Under the pieces are notes generated by a model. It was not told the DNA's origin. It was given only the letters and a program-made list of their open reading frames with translations, and did no database searches. A program made the position numbers and the translations under genes. From NCBI GenBank assembly GCA_965140395.1, contig OZ223206.1:496001-560000 (forward strand): a DNA stretch of 64,000 nt. Direction: 5' to 3'. This DNA is from Parvibaculum sp002684405 (lineage in GTDB: Bacteria > Pseudomonadota > Alphaproteobacteria > Parvibaculales > Parvibaculaceae). Of this stretch, positions 44,017 through 52,582 are shown piece by piece (the first letter of the stretch is position 1; each line of letters starts with the position of its first letter).

Positions 44017-44382
44017 GAGGTCCTTACCCGAGTTGGTATTTAAGTGAAATCCCGATTGAGCGGCGGCCTTGTTCCGGGGCGGAACGAAAGCCATATCCCT
44101 GACGATGCAGGCTCGAGCGGCAAGGCGTAAGCCCCGGGCGCGGCCTTTCTTGACTTTGGCTGCCCGCCCCCCTCTATTACCGCGAACAAGGCCTTTCGTC
44201 CTTGCTTTTCAGAGGCTTGGGCGAGGCTGGCGAGGTGCTTGAGGCCGAGGGCCGCAGCGCCGAAACTCTATCGGGTTGCATGCGCCATCACAAGCTGTTG
44301 AGCCCATCGAAAGCGCCCCTTACAGCGCATGGTACAGCGCACACGCAGTGAGGCCCCCTTCAAGGCCGATCGGACGGACGAG
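44017..44382. other. divergent intergenic region with a candidate ispH promoter
   Basis: These 366 bases separate the lipoprotein and ispH. On the plus strand TTGACT (44150-44155) and TATTAC (44175-44180) could be a promoter, though the 19-base spacer is long. An in-frame ATG at 44329 could extend ispH by 18 residues. I see no repeat or RNA gene. Confidence 0.4.
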
Positions 44383-45342
44383 ATGAACGCCAAACCCGAG
44401 CTTACCCTGCTTCTGGCAAGCCCGCGCGGCTTCTGCGCAGGGGTGGATCGCGCCATCCAGATCGTCGAACTGGCGCTGACGAAATTCGGCCCGCCCGTCT
44501 ATGTCCGCCACGAGATCGTGCATAACCGCTATGTGGTGGAATCGCTCGAGGCCAAGGGCGCCGTCTTCGTAGAAGAGCTGAACGAGGTGCCCGAAGGCGC
44601 GAAGGTCATCTTCTCCGCCCATGGCGTGCCGAAATCGGTGCCGGCGGAAGCGCAGTCGCGCGAACTCTTCTATCTGGATGCCACCTGCCCGCTCGTCTCC
44701 AAGGTCCATGTGGAAGCGGAACGCCATCACAATGCCGGATTGCAGGTTCTGCTGATCGGCCATGCGGGCCATCCGGAAGTGATCGGCACGATGGGCCAGT
44801 TGCCGGACGGCGCCGTCACGCTGATCGAGACGGTGGCCGATGCCGAGGCGATTGCGCCCGCCGACCCATCGAAGCTTGCCTATATCACCCAGACCACGCT
44901 GTCGGTGGACGACACCTCGGCCATCGTCGCCGCGCTGCGCCGCCGCTTCCCCGACATTTCGGGGCCGCACAAGGAAGACATCTGCTACGCGACCACCAAC
45001 CGGCAGGACGCGGTGAAGGAGATCGCGCCGCGGTCGGATGCGCTGCTCGTCATCGGCGCACCCAATTCGTCGAACTCCATGCGCCTTGTGGAAGTCGCCG
45101 AGCGGGTGGGCTGTCCCTATGCGGCGCTGGTGCAGCGCGCGGAAGACATCGACTGGGCCGCGCTCCGGCCCGTCCTGAAGGATGGCGGCACGATCGGCCT
45201 GACGGCAGGCGCCAGTGCGCCGGAAGTGCTGGTCGAGGAAGTGATCGACGCCTTTCGCCAGCATTATGACGTCAAGGTCGAGACGGCTCTCATTCGCGAC
45301 GAAGCGGTGCAGTTCAAGCTGCCGCGCGTCCTGGCAGAATAG
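44383..45342 (+). CDS. ispH: 4-hydroxy-3-methylbut-2-enyl diphosphate reductase
   Basis: This 319-residue [4Fe-4S] enzyme performs the last MEP-pathway step, yielding IPP and DMAPP. The three cluster cysteines are in SPRGFCAGVDRAIQIV (Cys18), DATCPLVSKVH and EDICYATTNRQ. The histidines of RHEIVHNRYVVE and GHAGHPEVIG are conserved. The ATG at 44383 gives the usual length. It starts the ispH-thrB-rnhA run, a common alphaproteobacterial cluster. Confidence 0.97.
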   Translation: MNAKPELTLLLASPRGFCAGVDRAIQIVELALTKFGPPVYVRHEIVHNRYVVESLEAKGAVFVEELNEVPEGAKVIFSAHGVPKSVPAEAQSRELFYLDATCPLVSKVHVEAERHHNAGLQVLLIGHAGHPEVIGTMGQLPDGAVTLIETVADAEAIAPADPSKLAYITQTTLSVDDTSAIVAALRRRFPDISGPHKEDICYATTNRQDAVKEIAPRSDALLVIGAPNSSNSMRLVEVAERVGCPYAALVQRAEDIDWAALRPVLKDGGTIGLTAGASAPEVLVEEVIDAFRQHYDVKVETALIRDEAVQFKLPRVLAE

Positions 45343-45353
45343 GCGGCGCGCGG

Positions 45354-46319
45354 ATGGCGGTTTACACGGAAGTCGGCGACGAGGAGCTGCGCGCCTTTCT
45401 GAAGGATTACGAGATCGGCGACGTGCTCTCGCTCAAGGGCATCGCGGAAGGCGTGGAGAACTCCAACTTCCTGCTCCACACCGACAAGGGCAGCTACATC
45501 CTGACGCTCTATGAAAAGCGCGTCGCGGAGAAAGACCTGCCCTTCTTTCTCGGCCTGATGAACCATCTTTCATCGAACGGTCTTCGCTGCCCCACGCCGA
45601 TCGCCAACCGCGAGGGGCGTATGCAGGGAGAGCTGGCCGGCCGTCCCGCCGCCATCATCAGTTTTCTCGAAGGCATCTCGGTCAAGCGGCCGCTGGCGCG
45701 CCATTGCACGGAAGTGGGCGCGGCGCTGGCGCGGCTTCATCTGGCGGGCGCCGATTTCGAGATCGCCCGTCCCAATGCGTTGAGCGTGGACGCGTGGCGC
45801 CCCCTCTTCGCCTCCTGCCGCGAGGGCATTGCGGCCTTCTCTACCGGCCTCGACACAGAGATCGAGGCGGAACTCGATGCGCTGGAAAAAGGCTGGCCGA
45901 CGGCGCTGCCGCATGGCGTCATCCACGCCGATCTCTTTCCCGACAATGTCTTCTTTATCGGCGACAAGCTGTCCGGGCTGATCGACTTCTATTTCGCCTG
46001 CAACGATAGCTTCGCCTACGACCTCGCCATCTGCCTCAATGCCTGGTGCTTCGAGGCCGACGGCTCGTTCAACGTCACCAAGGCGCGGGCCCTGTTACAG
46101 GCCTATCGCCAGACGCGCCCGATGGAGAAGGCAGAAATCGAGGCGCTGCCGCTTCTCGCACAGGGCAGCGCCATGCGCTTCCTGCTGACGCGGCTTTACG
46201 ACTGGATCAATCATCCGCCCGGCGCCTTCGTGCAGCCCAAGAACCCGACCGAATATCTGCGCCGCCTGCGCTTCCACCGCGATATCGGCTCGCCCGCGGC
46301 CTATGGAATCGACGTATAA
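45354..46319 (+). CDS. thrB: homoserine kinase (APH-fold type)
   Basis: This 321-residue kinase phosphorylates homoserine before ThrC makes threonine. It has the aminoglycoside phosphotransferase-like fold, not the GHMP type: GVENSNFLLHTDKGSYILTLYE is the N-lobe, the catalytic loop is GVIHADLFPDNVFF, and the metal aspartate is in LSGLIDFYFACND. It lies 11 bp after ispH. thrC is also in the window, but on the other strand at 54.5 kb. Confidence 0.95.
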   Translation: MAVYTEVGDEELRAFLKDYEIGDVLSLKGIAEGVENSNFLLHTDKGSYILTLYEKRVAEKDLPFFLGLMNHLSSNGLRCPTPIANREGRMQGELAGRPAAIISFLEGISVKRPLARHCTEVGAALARLHLAGADFEIARPNALSVDAWRPLFASCREGIAAFSTGLDTEIEAELDALEKGWPTALPHGVIHADLFPDNVFFIGDKLSGLIDFYFACNDSFAYDLAICLNAWCFEADGSFNVTKARALLQAYRQTRPMEKAEIEALPLLAQGSAMRFLLTRLYDWINHPPGAFVQPKNPTEYLRRLRFHRDIGSPAAYGIDV

Positions 46320-46326
46320 GAGCGGC

Positions 46327-46767
46327 ATGAAAGACAATATCGACATCTATACGGATGGCGCCTGCTCGGGAAATCCGGGACCGGGCGGCTGGGGCGCGCT
46401 GATGATCTGGCGCGACGAGGAAAAAGAACTCTGCGGCGGCGAAACCGCGACCACCAATAACCGCATGGAACTGATGGGCGCCATTCAGGCGCTGGAGGCG
46501 CTGAAGCGTCCGTCCAAGGTGGCGCTCCATACCGACAGCACCTATGTGCGCGACGGCATCACCAAATGGATCCACAACTGGAAGCGCAATGGCTGGAAGA
46601 CCGCCGCCAAGAAGCCGGTGAAGAATGCCGAGCTGTGGCAGCGCCTCGAAGCCGCGCTTGAGCGCCACGATGTGGAGTTCCACTGGGTGAAGGGCCATTC
46701 CGGCCACCCCGAAAACGAACGCGCCGACGAACTCGCGCGTCAGGGCATGGCGCCCTATCAGGGATGA
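46327..46767 (+). CDS. rnhA: ribonuclease HI
   Basis: This 146-residue enzyme degrades RNA in RNA-DNA hybrids. The four catalytic acids are visible in IYTDGACSGNPGPGGWG, NNRMELMGAIQAL, LHTDSTYVRDGI and NERADELARQG, and the handle region WKTAAKKPVKNAELW is present. I chose the ATG at 46327 (MKDNIDIYTDG). An upstream ATG at 46303 would overlap thrB by 17 bases. It is the third gene of ispH-thrB-rnhA. The window therefore carries both RNase H types. Confidence 0.96.
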   Translation: MKDNIDIYTDGACSGNPGPGGWGALMIWRDEEKELCGGETATTNNRMELMGAIQALEALKRPSKVALHTDSTYVRDGITKWIHNWKRNGWKTAAKKPVKNAELWQRLEAALERHDVEFHWVKGHSGHPENERADELARQGMAPYQG

Positions 46768-46782
46768 CAGTCGTGTCGATCA

Positions 46783-46803
46783 CCTCCCCCTTGAGGGGGA
46801 GGG
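46783..46803. repeat. C/G palindrome after rnhA
   Basis: CCTCCCCC TTGA GGGGGAGG forms a compact stem 15 bases beyond the rnhA stop, similar to the hairpin after glyS. No T-run follows. Confidence 0.55.
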
Positions 46804-46836
46804 CTCGATAAGCGCCGCTCTCCAAACTCCCCCAAC

Positions 46837-46921
46837 TGTCATCCCGGCCTTGTGCCGGGATCCAGGGGCGTCTTGTTCGGAGCGTGCGGCCCTGGGCCCC
46901 GGGACAAGCCCGGGGTGACAG
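46837..46921. repeat. palindromic intergenic repeat, second sequence family
   Basis: It begins GTCATCCCGGCCTTGTGC and ends AAGCCCGGGGTGACAG, a near-identical copy of the element at 10786. It fills the gap between converging rnhA and the peroxiredoxin gene. Confidence 0.85.
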
Positions 46922-46940
46922 CATCATGTGAAGCAACCGC

Positions 46941-47426
46941 TCAAACCTCCGCGAGCAGATGCTCCGCGCCGGAGACTTTCGCCTCGCCGGGGTTCGGCTC
47001 CTGGTTCAGGGACTTCACCACGCCGTCTTCCACCAGCATGGAATAGCGCAGGCTGCGCGTGCCCATGCCGAAGCCGGAGCCGTCGAAGTCGAGGCCCATC
47101 GCCTTGGTCAGATCGCCATTGCCATCGCCCAGCATGGTCACCTTGCCGTCCGCGCCCTGCTGCTGGCCCCAGGCACCCATGACGAAGGCATCGTTCACCG
47201 ACAGGCAGACGATCTCGTCCACGCCCTTCGCCTTGAATTCATCCGCCTTCTGAATAAAGCCGGGCAGATGCTGGTTGGAGCAGGTCGGCGTGAAGGCGCC
47301 GGGCAGCGCGAAAACCGCGACCTTGCGGCCTTTGAACAACTCGCTCGTCTTGATCGGGGCCGGGCCCTTGTCCGTGAGCTTCATCAGCGTCGCTTCGGGA
47401 ATTGTGTCGCCAACCTTGATCGTCAT
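46941..47426 (-). CDS. Prx5-type peroxiredoxin
   Basis: This 161-residue thiol peroxidase reduces hydroperoxides. The peroxidatic cysteine, Cys49, is in FALPGAFTPTCSNQHLPGF, and the arginine and C-terminal interface are in GMGTRSLRYSMLVEDGVVKSLN, as in the Prx5 (redoxin) group. No second conserved cysteine is obvious, so it is probably a 1-Cys or atypical 2-Cys enzyme using glutaredoxin or thioredoxin. It follows the DsbD N-domain gene by 10 bp on the same strand. Confidence 0.93.
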   Translation of the reverse strand: MTIKVGDTIPEATLMKLTDKGPAPIKTSELFKGRKVAVFALPGAFTPTCSNQHLPGFIQKADEFKAKGVDEIVCLSVNDAFVMGAWGQQQGADGKVTMLGDGNGDLTKAMGLDFDGSGFGMGTRSLRYSMLVEDGVVKSLNQEPNPGEAKVSGAEHLLAEV

Positions 47427-47436
47427 GATCGCCTCC

Positions 47437-48453
47437 TCATTGTCCGGCGTCAGCGCCGGGTTTCGGTTTCGCGGCGGCCTCGCCGCCGGGTAGGGTAAAC
47501 TCGGTTTCATACCCGCCCCGGCCGTCCGCGCGCGCCAGGGTGAGCGTCAATGTCTTGCCGTCGAGCGACTTGCCCTTGTCGATCCGGACGGGGACCGCAT
47601 AGCGGATCGACTTTGCGGCGCGCGTCACGTCGGGCACACCGAACCATGCATAATATGGCCCCTCCACCGCAAGCATGGGCAGGTCGTCCGGCGTTTCCTT
47701 CAATGTCACGTCCAGCGTGCCCTTACCGTCTTTCGTCCGCAGCGCGGCGCTCACCCGTCCGGGAATTTTGGGGGCGAGCGGCACGCGCGCCAGCGCCGCG
47801 CGAATGTCCTGCGCATATTCCGTGTCGGTCGCGGGCGTAGACCCCTCACCAGCTTTCCCGGCGGCAGGCACCGTCAGTTCCAGCGTCACGTCATGCGGCA
47901 CGCAGATCTGCGAACAGACGGCATAGAAAAGCTCAAGATGCAGCGTGACCGGCTTTGCCGCCTCGCGCGGCATGACCAGCACCGGCCAGATGACGGTCGT
48001 GTCATAGCCATAGGTCACATCGCCCGGATTGTTGAAGCGGCGTGGCGCGGGCCAGCGGACATGCGCATAGTCGATATTGTCCGACTTCGACCAGCCAAAC
48101 ACCGGCGCGGAGCCGCTGTCGCCGGGTTTGCGCCAATAGGTATGCCAGCCCGGATCGATTTCCATTTCCACACCGGCAAGGAACGGCCGGTCGTCATGCG
48201 CGGTTTTGGCGAGAACGAGGCGCACCCGTGCGCCCAGTTCCTCCGCCCAGGGCGTGACGGGCCGAAATGGGACAGCTTCGGTATTCGCCGTTTTTTCCGC
48301 GGGGTTCGGAGAGGCCGCGGCGGGCGCCGCACAGGCCAGCGACAGCGCGCCCGCGCAGAGCGCGGCGCGAAACAGGCAATTCAGTTTTCCGGTCAGTTTT
48401 CCGGTCAGCTTGTCGCGCTGTTTGCTCGTCGGTTCGCCGTTGCTCGGCACCAT
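47437..48453 (-). CDS. isolated DsbD N-terminal-type domain protein, exported
   Basis: This 338-residue protein has a signal peptide (CLFRAALCAGALSLACAAPAAA) after an n-region made of LTGKLTGK. The PF11412-like DsbD N-domain follows, with PGWHTYWRKPGDSG and the cysteine pair in FYAVCSQICVPHDVTLEL. The membrane and thioredoxin domains of full DsbD are missing. It may deliver reducing power in the periplasm for cytochrome or envelope thiols. The ATG at 48453 follows an AAGGAAAGGG site. It lies directly upstream of the peroxiredoxin gene. Confidence 0.85.
   Translation of the reverse strand: MVPSNGEPTSKQRDKLTGKLTGKLNCLFRAALCAGALSLACAAPAAASPNPAEKTANTEAVPFRPVTPWAEELGARVRLVLAKTAHDDRPFLAGVEMEIDPGWHTYWRKPGDSGSAPVFGWSKSDNIDYAHVRWPAPRRFNNPGDVTYGYDTTVIWPVLVMPREAAKPVTLHLELFYAVCSQICVPHDVTLELTVPAAGKAGEGSTPATDTEYAQDIRAALARVPLAPKIPGRVSAALRTKDGKGTLDVTLKETPDDLPMLAVEGPYYAWFGVPDVTRAAKSIRYAVPVRIDKGKSLDGKTLTLTLARADGRGGYETEFTLPGGEAAAKPKPGADAGQ
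48381..48408. repeat. 12-bp in-frame tandem repeat in the DsbD-domain gene
   Basis: TCAGTTTTCCGG occurs twice in succession and is followed by TCAG. On the coding strand this gives LTGK-LTGK-L just before the signal peptide core. Copy number changes would keep the frame. Confidence 0.8.
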
Positions 48454-48690
48454 GTCGAGGCCCTTTCCTTCGTCCGGCAGAGTGTCGCCCATAATCCGGA
48501 TGGTTTTCCAGCCGAGTGTTTCCTCCCGCCCGAAAAACGGTTTAGGCTTATCTCATTCGGCGCGCCGGGCCTATACACATCTATGTGACGGATGTGAAAG
48601 GAAAGAGGAGACCAGCCGGCCGGTGCGCGAAATTGTGCTGCAGGCGCATGCGCGTTACGTCAATCATGCGTTAGCCGGAAAGGGATCGCC

Positions 48691-49302
48691 ATGAACCCGA
48701 CTTTGCACGGATTGAGCTATCAGCCGGAAGAAGACGGCTATATGGAAGGCAAGATGCTCATCGCCATGCCCTCCATGGAAGACGAACGCTTCGAGCGGAC
48801 GCTGATCTATATGTGCGTGCACAATCCGGAAGGCGCGATGGGCATTGTGGTCAACAAGCCCGCGCCGGACGTCACCTTCCCCGAACTCCTCACACAGCTA
48901 TCGATCGACGTGCCGCCGCGCAGCATGACGCAGCCCATCGCCTGCCCCGTTCTCGTCGGCGGGCCGGTGGAGGTGGGACGCGGATTCGTTCTGCATACGC
49001 AGGATTATTTTTCCGAGGAATCGACCCTGCCCGTCGATGCCGATGTCGGCCTCACGGCGAGTGTGGATATTCTGCGCGCCATGGCGGCGGGCGGCGGTCC
49101 CTCGCGTGCGCTGCTCGCGCTCGGCTATGCAGGCTGGGCGCCGGGCCAGCTCGATCAGGAAATCCAGGCCAATGGCTGGCTGCATTGCGAAGCCGATCCG
49201 GATCTGATCTTCGGGCTCGACCTCGACGCGAAATACACCAGCGCCCTCGGCAAGCTGGGCGTCGACATATCGCTCCTGTCGGGCGCCGCCGGTCACGCGT
49301 GA
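48691..49302 (+). CDS. YqgE/AlgH family protein
   Basis: This 203-residue protein matches UPF0301/YqgE: GKMLIAMPSMEDERFERTLIYMCVHNPEGAMGIVVNKP at the start, then CPVLVGGPVEVGRGFVLHTQDY and ALLALGYAGWAPGQLDQEIQANGWL. The family is conserved and often regulates transcription indirectly or supports the envelope, but its activity is not defined. It is divergent from the DsbD-domain gene. A two-hairpin repeat follows the stop by 23 bases. Confidence 0.93.
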   Translation: MNPTLHGLSYQPEEDGYMEGKMLIAMPSMEDERFERTLIYMCVHNPEGAMGIVVNKPAPDVTFPELLTQLSIDVPPRSMTQPIACPVLVGGPVEVGRGFVLHTQDYFSEESTLPVDADVGLTASVDILRAMAAGGGPSRALLALGYAGWAPGQLDQEIQANGWLHCEADPDLIFGLDLDAKYTSALGKLGVDISLLSGAAGHA

Positions 49303-49324
49303 GACTACGCTTCTTCTTTCAAAC

Positions 49325-49409
49325 GTCATGGCCCGGCTTGTCCGGGCCATCCACGTCTTTCTTTTTCTGCCGCCAAAACGTGGATGCCCCGCATAAAGCG
49401 GGGCATGAC
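49325..49409. repeat. palindromic intergenic repeat, complete two-hairpin module
   Basis: It begins GTCATGGCCCGGCTTG and ends AAAGCGGGGCATGAC, with an inner CCACGT/ACGTGG pair, as at 3848 and 23745. It lies between the converging yqgE and GGDEF-EAL genes and may end both transcripts. Confidence 0.85.
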
Positions 49410-49426
49410 GGCAATGGAATGATCGC

Positions 49427-52400
49427 TTAACCCCGGTTCCAGTAGCGCGCGATGAAGTCCAGCGCGTCGGAGGCCCGCATGGGCTGGCCGAAATAAAAGC
49501 CCTGCCCGTAATCGCAGCCCATCGCCGCGAGGTCGGCGGCCTGCTCCTCGCTTTCGGCCCCTTCCGCCACCACTTCCATGCCCAGGTCATGCGCCAGCGT
49601 GACCATCGAGCGGATGATGAGCGGCGTGTCGCGGTCGGCGGACATTTGCGCCACGAAAGAGCGGTCCACCTTCAGCGTGTCGAAGGGAAAGCGCTGCAGA
49701 TAGCTGAGGCTCGAATAGCCGGTACCGAAATCGTCCATCGACAGGCCTGCGCCCAGCGCCTTGATGCGCGCAAGCACGTTGGAGGCGTATTCGGGATTTT
49801 CCATCACCAGCGATTCGGTGACTTCCAGTTTCAGCGTGCCCGGCGCAATGTCGATCCGGTGCAGCACGCGCTTCACATCGTCGATAAGGTCGTGACGCAG
49901 CAGCTGTCGGCTCGATACGTTGACGCTCGCAAAGAGCGGCCTTTCCATCGGGAAGAGTTTCTGCCAGGTCGCCAGTTCTTCCGATGCCGCGCGCAGCGCG
50001 AAGCGGCCGATCTCGTTGATGAGACCGATCTCTTCCGCCAGCGGCACGAATTCCGCCGGGCTCATCAGCCCGTCCTTGGGGTGGTTCCAGCGGATCAGCG
50101 CCTCGAAGCCCGCCACCCGTCCGTCGGCGAGCGACATGATGGGCTGGTAATAGATTTCGAGTTCCTTGCGCTCCACCGCGCGGCGCAGATCCGCTTCGAG
50201 CTTCAGATGCGTGTCGGCTTCGGCGCGCATGCCGGGCTCGAAGAGTTCCACCTTGCCCTTGCCGCCGCGCTTGGCGCGGTACATGGCGATCTCGGCTTCG
50301 TTCAGCAGCTCTTCGGGGTTTTCATGCGCGTCCTCGCAAATCGCGATGCCGACGGAGCAGCTCGGGAAGATTTCATGGCCGGCCACGCTGATCGGCTGGC
50401 CGAGGAATTCGGAAAGCTGTTCGGCAAAGGTCTGTGCGTCCTCGCGTTCGGTACGCGTGGTCAGCAGCACGGCATATTCGTCGCCGCCGAAGCGCGCCAC
50501 CGTATCCTCATGCGTCACGAGGGATTCCAGCCGGCGGGCCAGCGCCACCAGCAGCGCATCGCCGCCGGAGGGACCGATCGAATCGTTCACCGTCTTGAAG
50601 CGGTCGAGGTCGATCACCAGAAGCGCCGCGCGCGGACGGTCGATCAGGCCGGTGCGCCGGATCGCGCGTTCCATGCGGTCCATGAAGAGCGCCCGGTTGG
50701 GCAGCCCCGTCAGCCCGTCATGCACGCTGTCATGCAGCATGCGCTCCTGCGCGTGTTTCGTCGCCGTCACGTCGCGCACCGTGCCGATGCAGCGCGTCGC
50801 ATAACCTTCCGGGCCCGCCACGCAGCTTGCCTGCAGCGCCAGCCAACGGAACGATCCGTCGGAATGGCGCATCCGGAATTCGAGCGTGAAATGCACATTG
50901 CCGCGCCCGATATAGGCGTTCAGCGCATTGCGATAGGTCTCGCGGTCATTGGGGTGCATATGCGCGCGCCAGTCGAGTTCGTGGCCCGACAGCGACCCGG
51001 CTTCGAGCCCCAGCATGGTTTCGATGGCGGGCGAGACATAGAGCTTGTCGGCCATGATGTCCCAGTCCCACACGCCCATGCGCGCGCCCGTCAGCGCGAA
51101 GGCGTGGCGCTGTTCGCTGCGGAGCGAGCCGATATCGGCGCGGCGCCGTCCCCCTTGCGCGTGATAGGCGGCGGCGAAGGCAAAGAGCGCCAGCGCGGAG
51201 GTAAAGATGCCGCCGCTCAGCGTCGTGCCGGTAAAGACGCCCGGCATCCAGCCCAGCGCATGAAGCACGGCCACCAGCGCGGCGAGGCCGAAGAGCGCCG
51301 TGCCCGGCACCAGAAGCTGCGCGGGCCGCACGCCGCGAAGCGCGGCCAGCACGATGAGCGGCGCGCCGCCGAACAGCGCCAGCGCCAGCATGAGCCGCAC
51401 ATAGAGCCCGCCCAGCGCGGGCTCGAACAGCGCCAGCGGTATCGCCGCCAGCGCGGCATAGGTCGCGATCCGCGCCACCTGCGCCGCCCTGTCGAAATGC
51501 CGTCCGAGATCGAGGAAGAAGCGCTCCAGCGCAAAGAGCGTGGACGCAAACAGCGCATAGGCCGCCACGCTTGCGACACCGGCCCAATAGGCGGAGAGCC
51601 CGAGGCCCGTTTCCATGAAGCCGAATTCGGTAAAGAGCAGCAGGAAGCCCGTTGCCAGCACCGCCGCCGTCGCCTGCGCGGCGGGCACGCGGGTCAGCAC
51701 GGCGAGCGCGGAGAGATAAATGCCGAGCGCAGCCACCACGCCCAGCAGCAGGCCTTCCACCAGCGCCAGCGAGCGCTTGAAGCTCTGCCAGGCCTGCTCG
51801 TCCCACAGATAGACGCCGGAGGGCGAGGGCGTCTCGGCATGCATGGCCAGCGTCACGCTGGTGATGGGATCGACGGAAATGCGGAACACGCTGAACCCCG
51901 GCTGGTTCAGCGCGGCGTCGTCTTCCGGCATCTGGCCGCCCGCCACCTGCGCCTCGTCGACGCCTGCGGAAATGCGCGGCCAGAAAAGCCCCGCGAACCC
52001 TCTCGGACGGTCATCGGCCACGACGAGCCGCGAGACCTCGTCTTCGCTGCGGTTCCTCAGCGCAATCGCAATCCATTCGCCGGTCGCCTCCGCGCTGCCG
52101 TCGGACAGCAGGATCGAGCTGTTGCCGGTATCGGTCCCGTCTTCGTTGTCTGCGGCGTCATTTTCGGCCTCCGCTTCGGTCCCGCTCGCTTCATCGGCGG
52201 AGGATGCGCCAGCCGATGCGTCGGTTTCCCCCTCGCCCGTGGTCACGATATCGCCGGGGGCGGAGGGTTCTTCCAGCGTCAGCCTGTTGCCGGCTGCCTG
52301 ATAGCGTTCCAGATAGGGGGTGATGTCGAGCACGGGGCGCAAATCGTCGATGGCGACGGCGTCGAGCGCATGGGCCTGCTGCGCCACGAGGACCGGCAGC

Positions 52401-52477
52401 AATAGCGGCGCCAGCAAAATGGCCAGCGACACCGCCGCGCCCGTTGCGCGCCGGCGCATGCCCCTTCCCTGCCGCAT
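49427..52477 (-). CDS. 7TMR-DISM receptor with PAS, GGDEF and EAL domains
   Basis: This roughly 1016-residue inner membrane protein should make and/or break cyclic di-GMP in response to a periplasmic signal. In order: a signal peptide; a 7TMR-DISMED2-like periplasmic domain (about 35-200) interrupted by a very acidic linker (about 75-125); seven membrane helices (about 235-435); a PAS domain near 460-580 (TGARMGVWDWDIMADKLYVSP); a GGDEF domain with RFGGDEYAVLL near 660; and an EAL domain with FEALIRW near 790 and DDFGTGYSSLSYLQRFPFDTLKVDRSF. Both active-site motifs are intact, with Tyr in place of Phe in GGDEF. ATG at 52459 is an alternative start. Confidence 0.93.
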   Translation of the reverse strand: MRQGRGMRRRATGAAVSLAILLAPLLLPVLVAQQAHALDAVAIDDLRPVLDITPYLERYQAAGNRLTLEEPSAPGDIVTTGEGETDASAGASSADEASGTEAEAENDAADNEDGTDTGNSSILLSDGSAEATGEWIAIALRNRSEDEVSRLVVADDRPRGFAGLFWPRISAGVDEAQVAGGQMPEDDAALNQPGFSVFRISVDPITSVTLAMHAETPSPSGVYLWDEQAWQSFKRSLALVEGLLLGVVAALGIYLSALAVLTRVPAAQATAAVLATGFLLLFTEFGFMETGLGLSAYWAGVASVAAYALFASTLFALERFFLDLGRHFDRAAQVARIATYAALAAIPLALFEPALGGLYVRLMLALALFGGAPLIVLAALRGVRPAQLLVPGTALFGLAALVAVLHALGWMPGVFTGTTLSGGIFTSALALFAFAAAYHAQGGRRRADIGSLRSEQRHAFALTGARMGVWDWDIMADKLYVSPAIETMLGLEAGSLSGHELDWRAHMHPNDRETYRNALNAYIGRGNVHFTLEFRMRHSDGSFRWLALQASCVAGPEGYATRCIGTVRDVTATKHAQERMLHDSVHDGLTGLPNRALFMDRMERAIRRTGLIDRPRAALLVIDLDRFKTVNDSIGPSGGDALLVALARRLESLVTHEDTVARFGGDEYAVLLTTRTEREDAQTFAEQLSEFLGQPISVAGHEIFPSCSVGIAICEDAHENPEELLNEAEIAMYRAKRGGKGKVELFEPGMRAEADTHLKLEADLRRAVERKELEIYYQPIMSLADGRVAGFEALIRWNHPKDGLMSPAEFVPLAEEIGLINEIGRFALRAASEELATWQKLFPMERPLFASVNVSSRQLLRHDLIDDVKRVLHRIDIAPGTLKLEVTESLVMENPEYASNVLARIKALGAGLSMDDFGTGYSSLSYLQRFPFDTLKVDRSFVAQMSADRDTPLIIRSMVTLAHDLGMEVVAEGAESEEQAADLAAMGCDYGQGFYFGQPMRASDALDFIARYWNRG

Positions 52478-52582
52478 CGGCTTCACCGTCCCCTCTGTCT
52501 TAAGATTCACACGCACCCGCCCGACACATACCATCTTTTCACATCATTTCCGGTCACGGGACTTCGCCCAGAGGGTTTCCGT

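Noticed and set aside
49589..52405. 938-codon open frame on the plus strand opposite the GGDEF-EAL gene
   Set aside because: Composition is dominated by Arg, His and Gln with no domain, while the minus strand carries PAS, GGDEF and EAL motifs.
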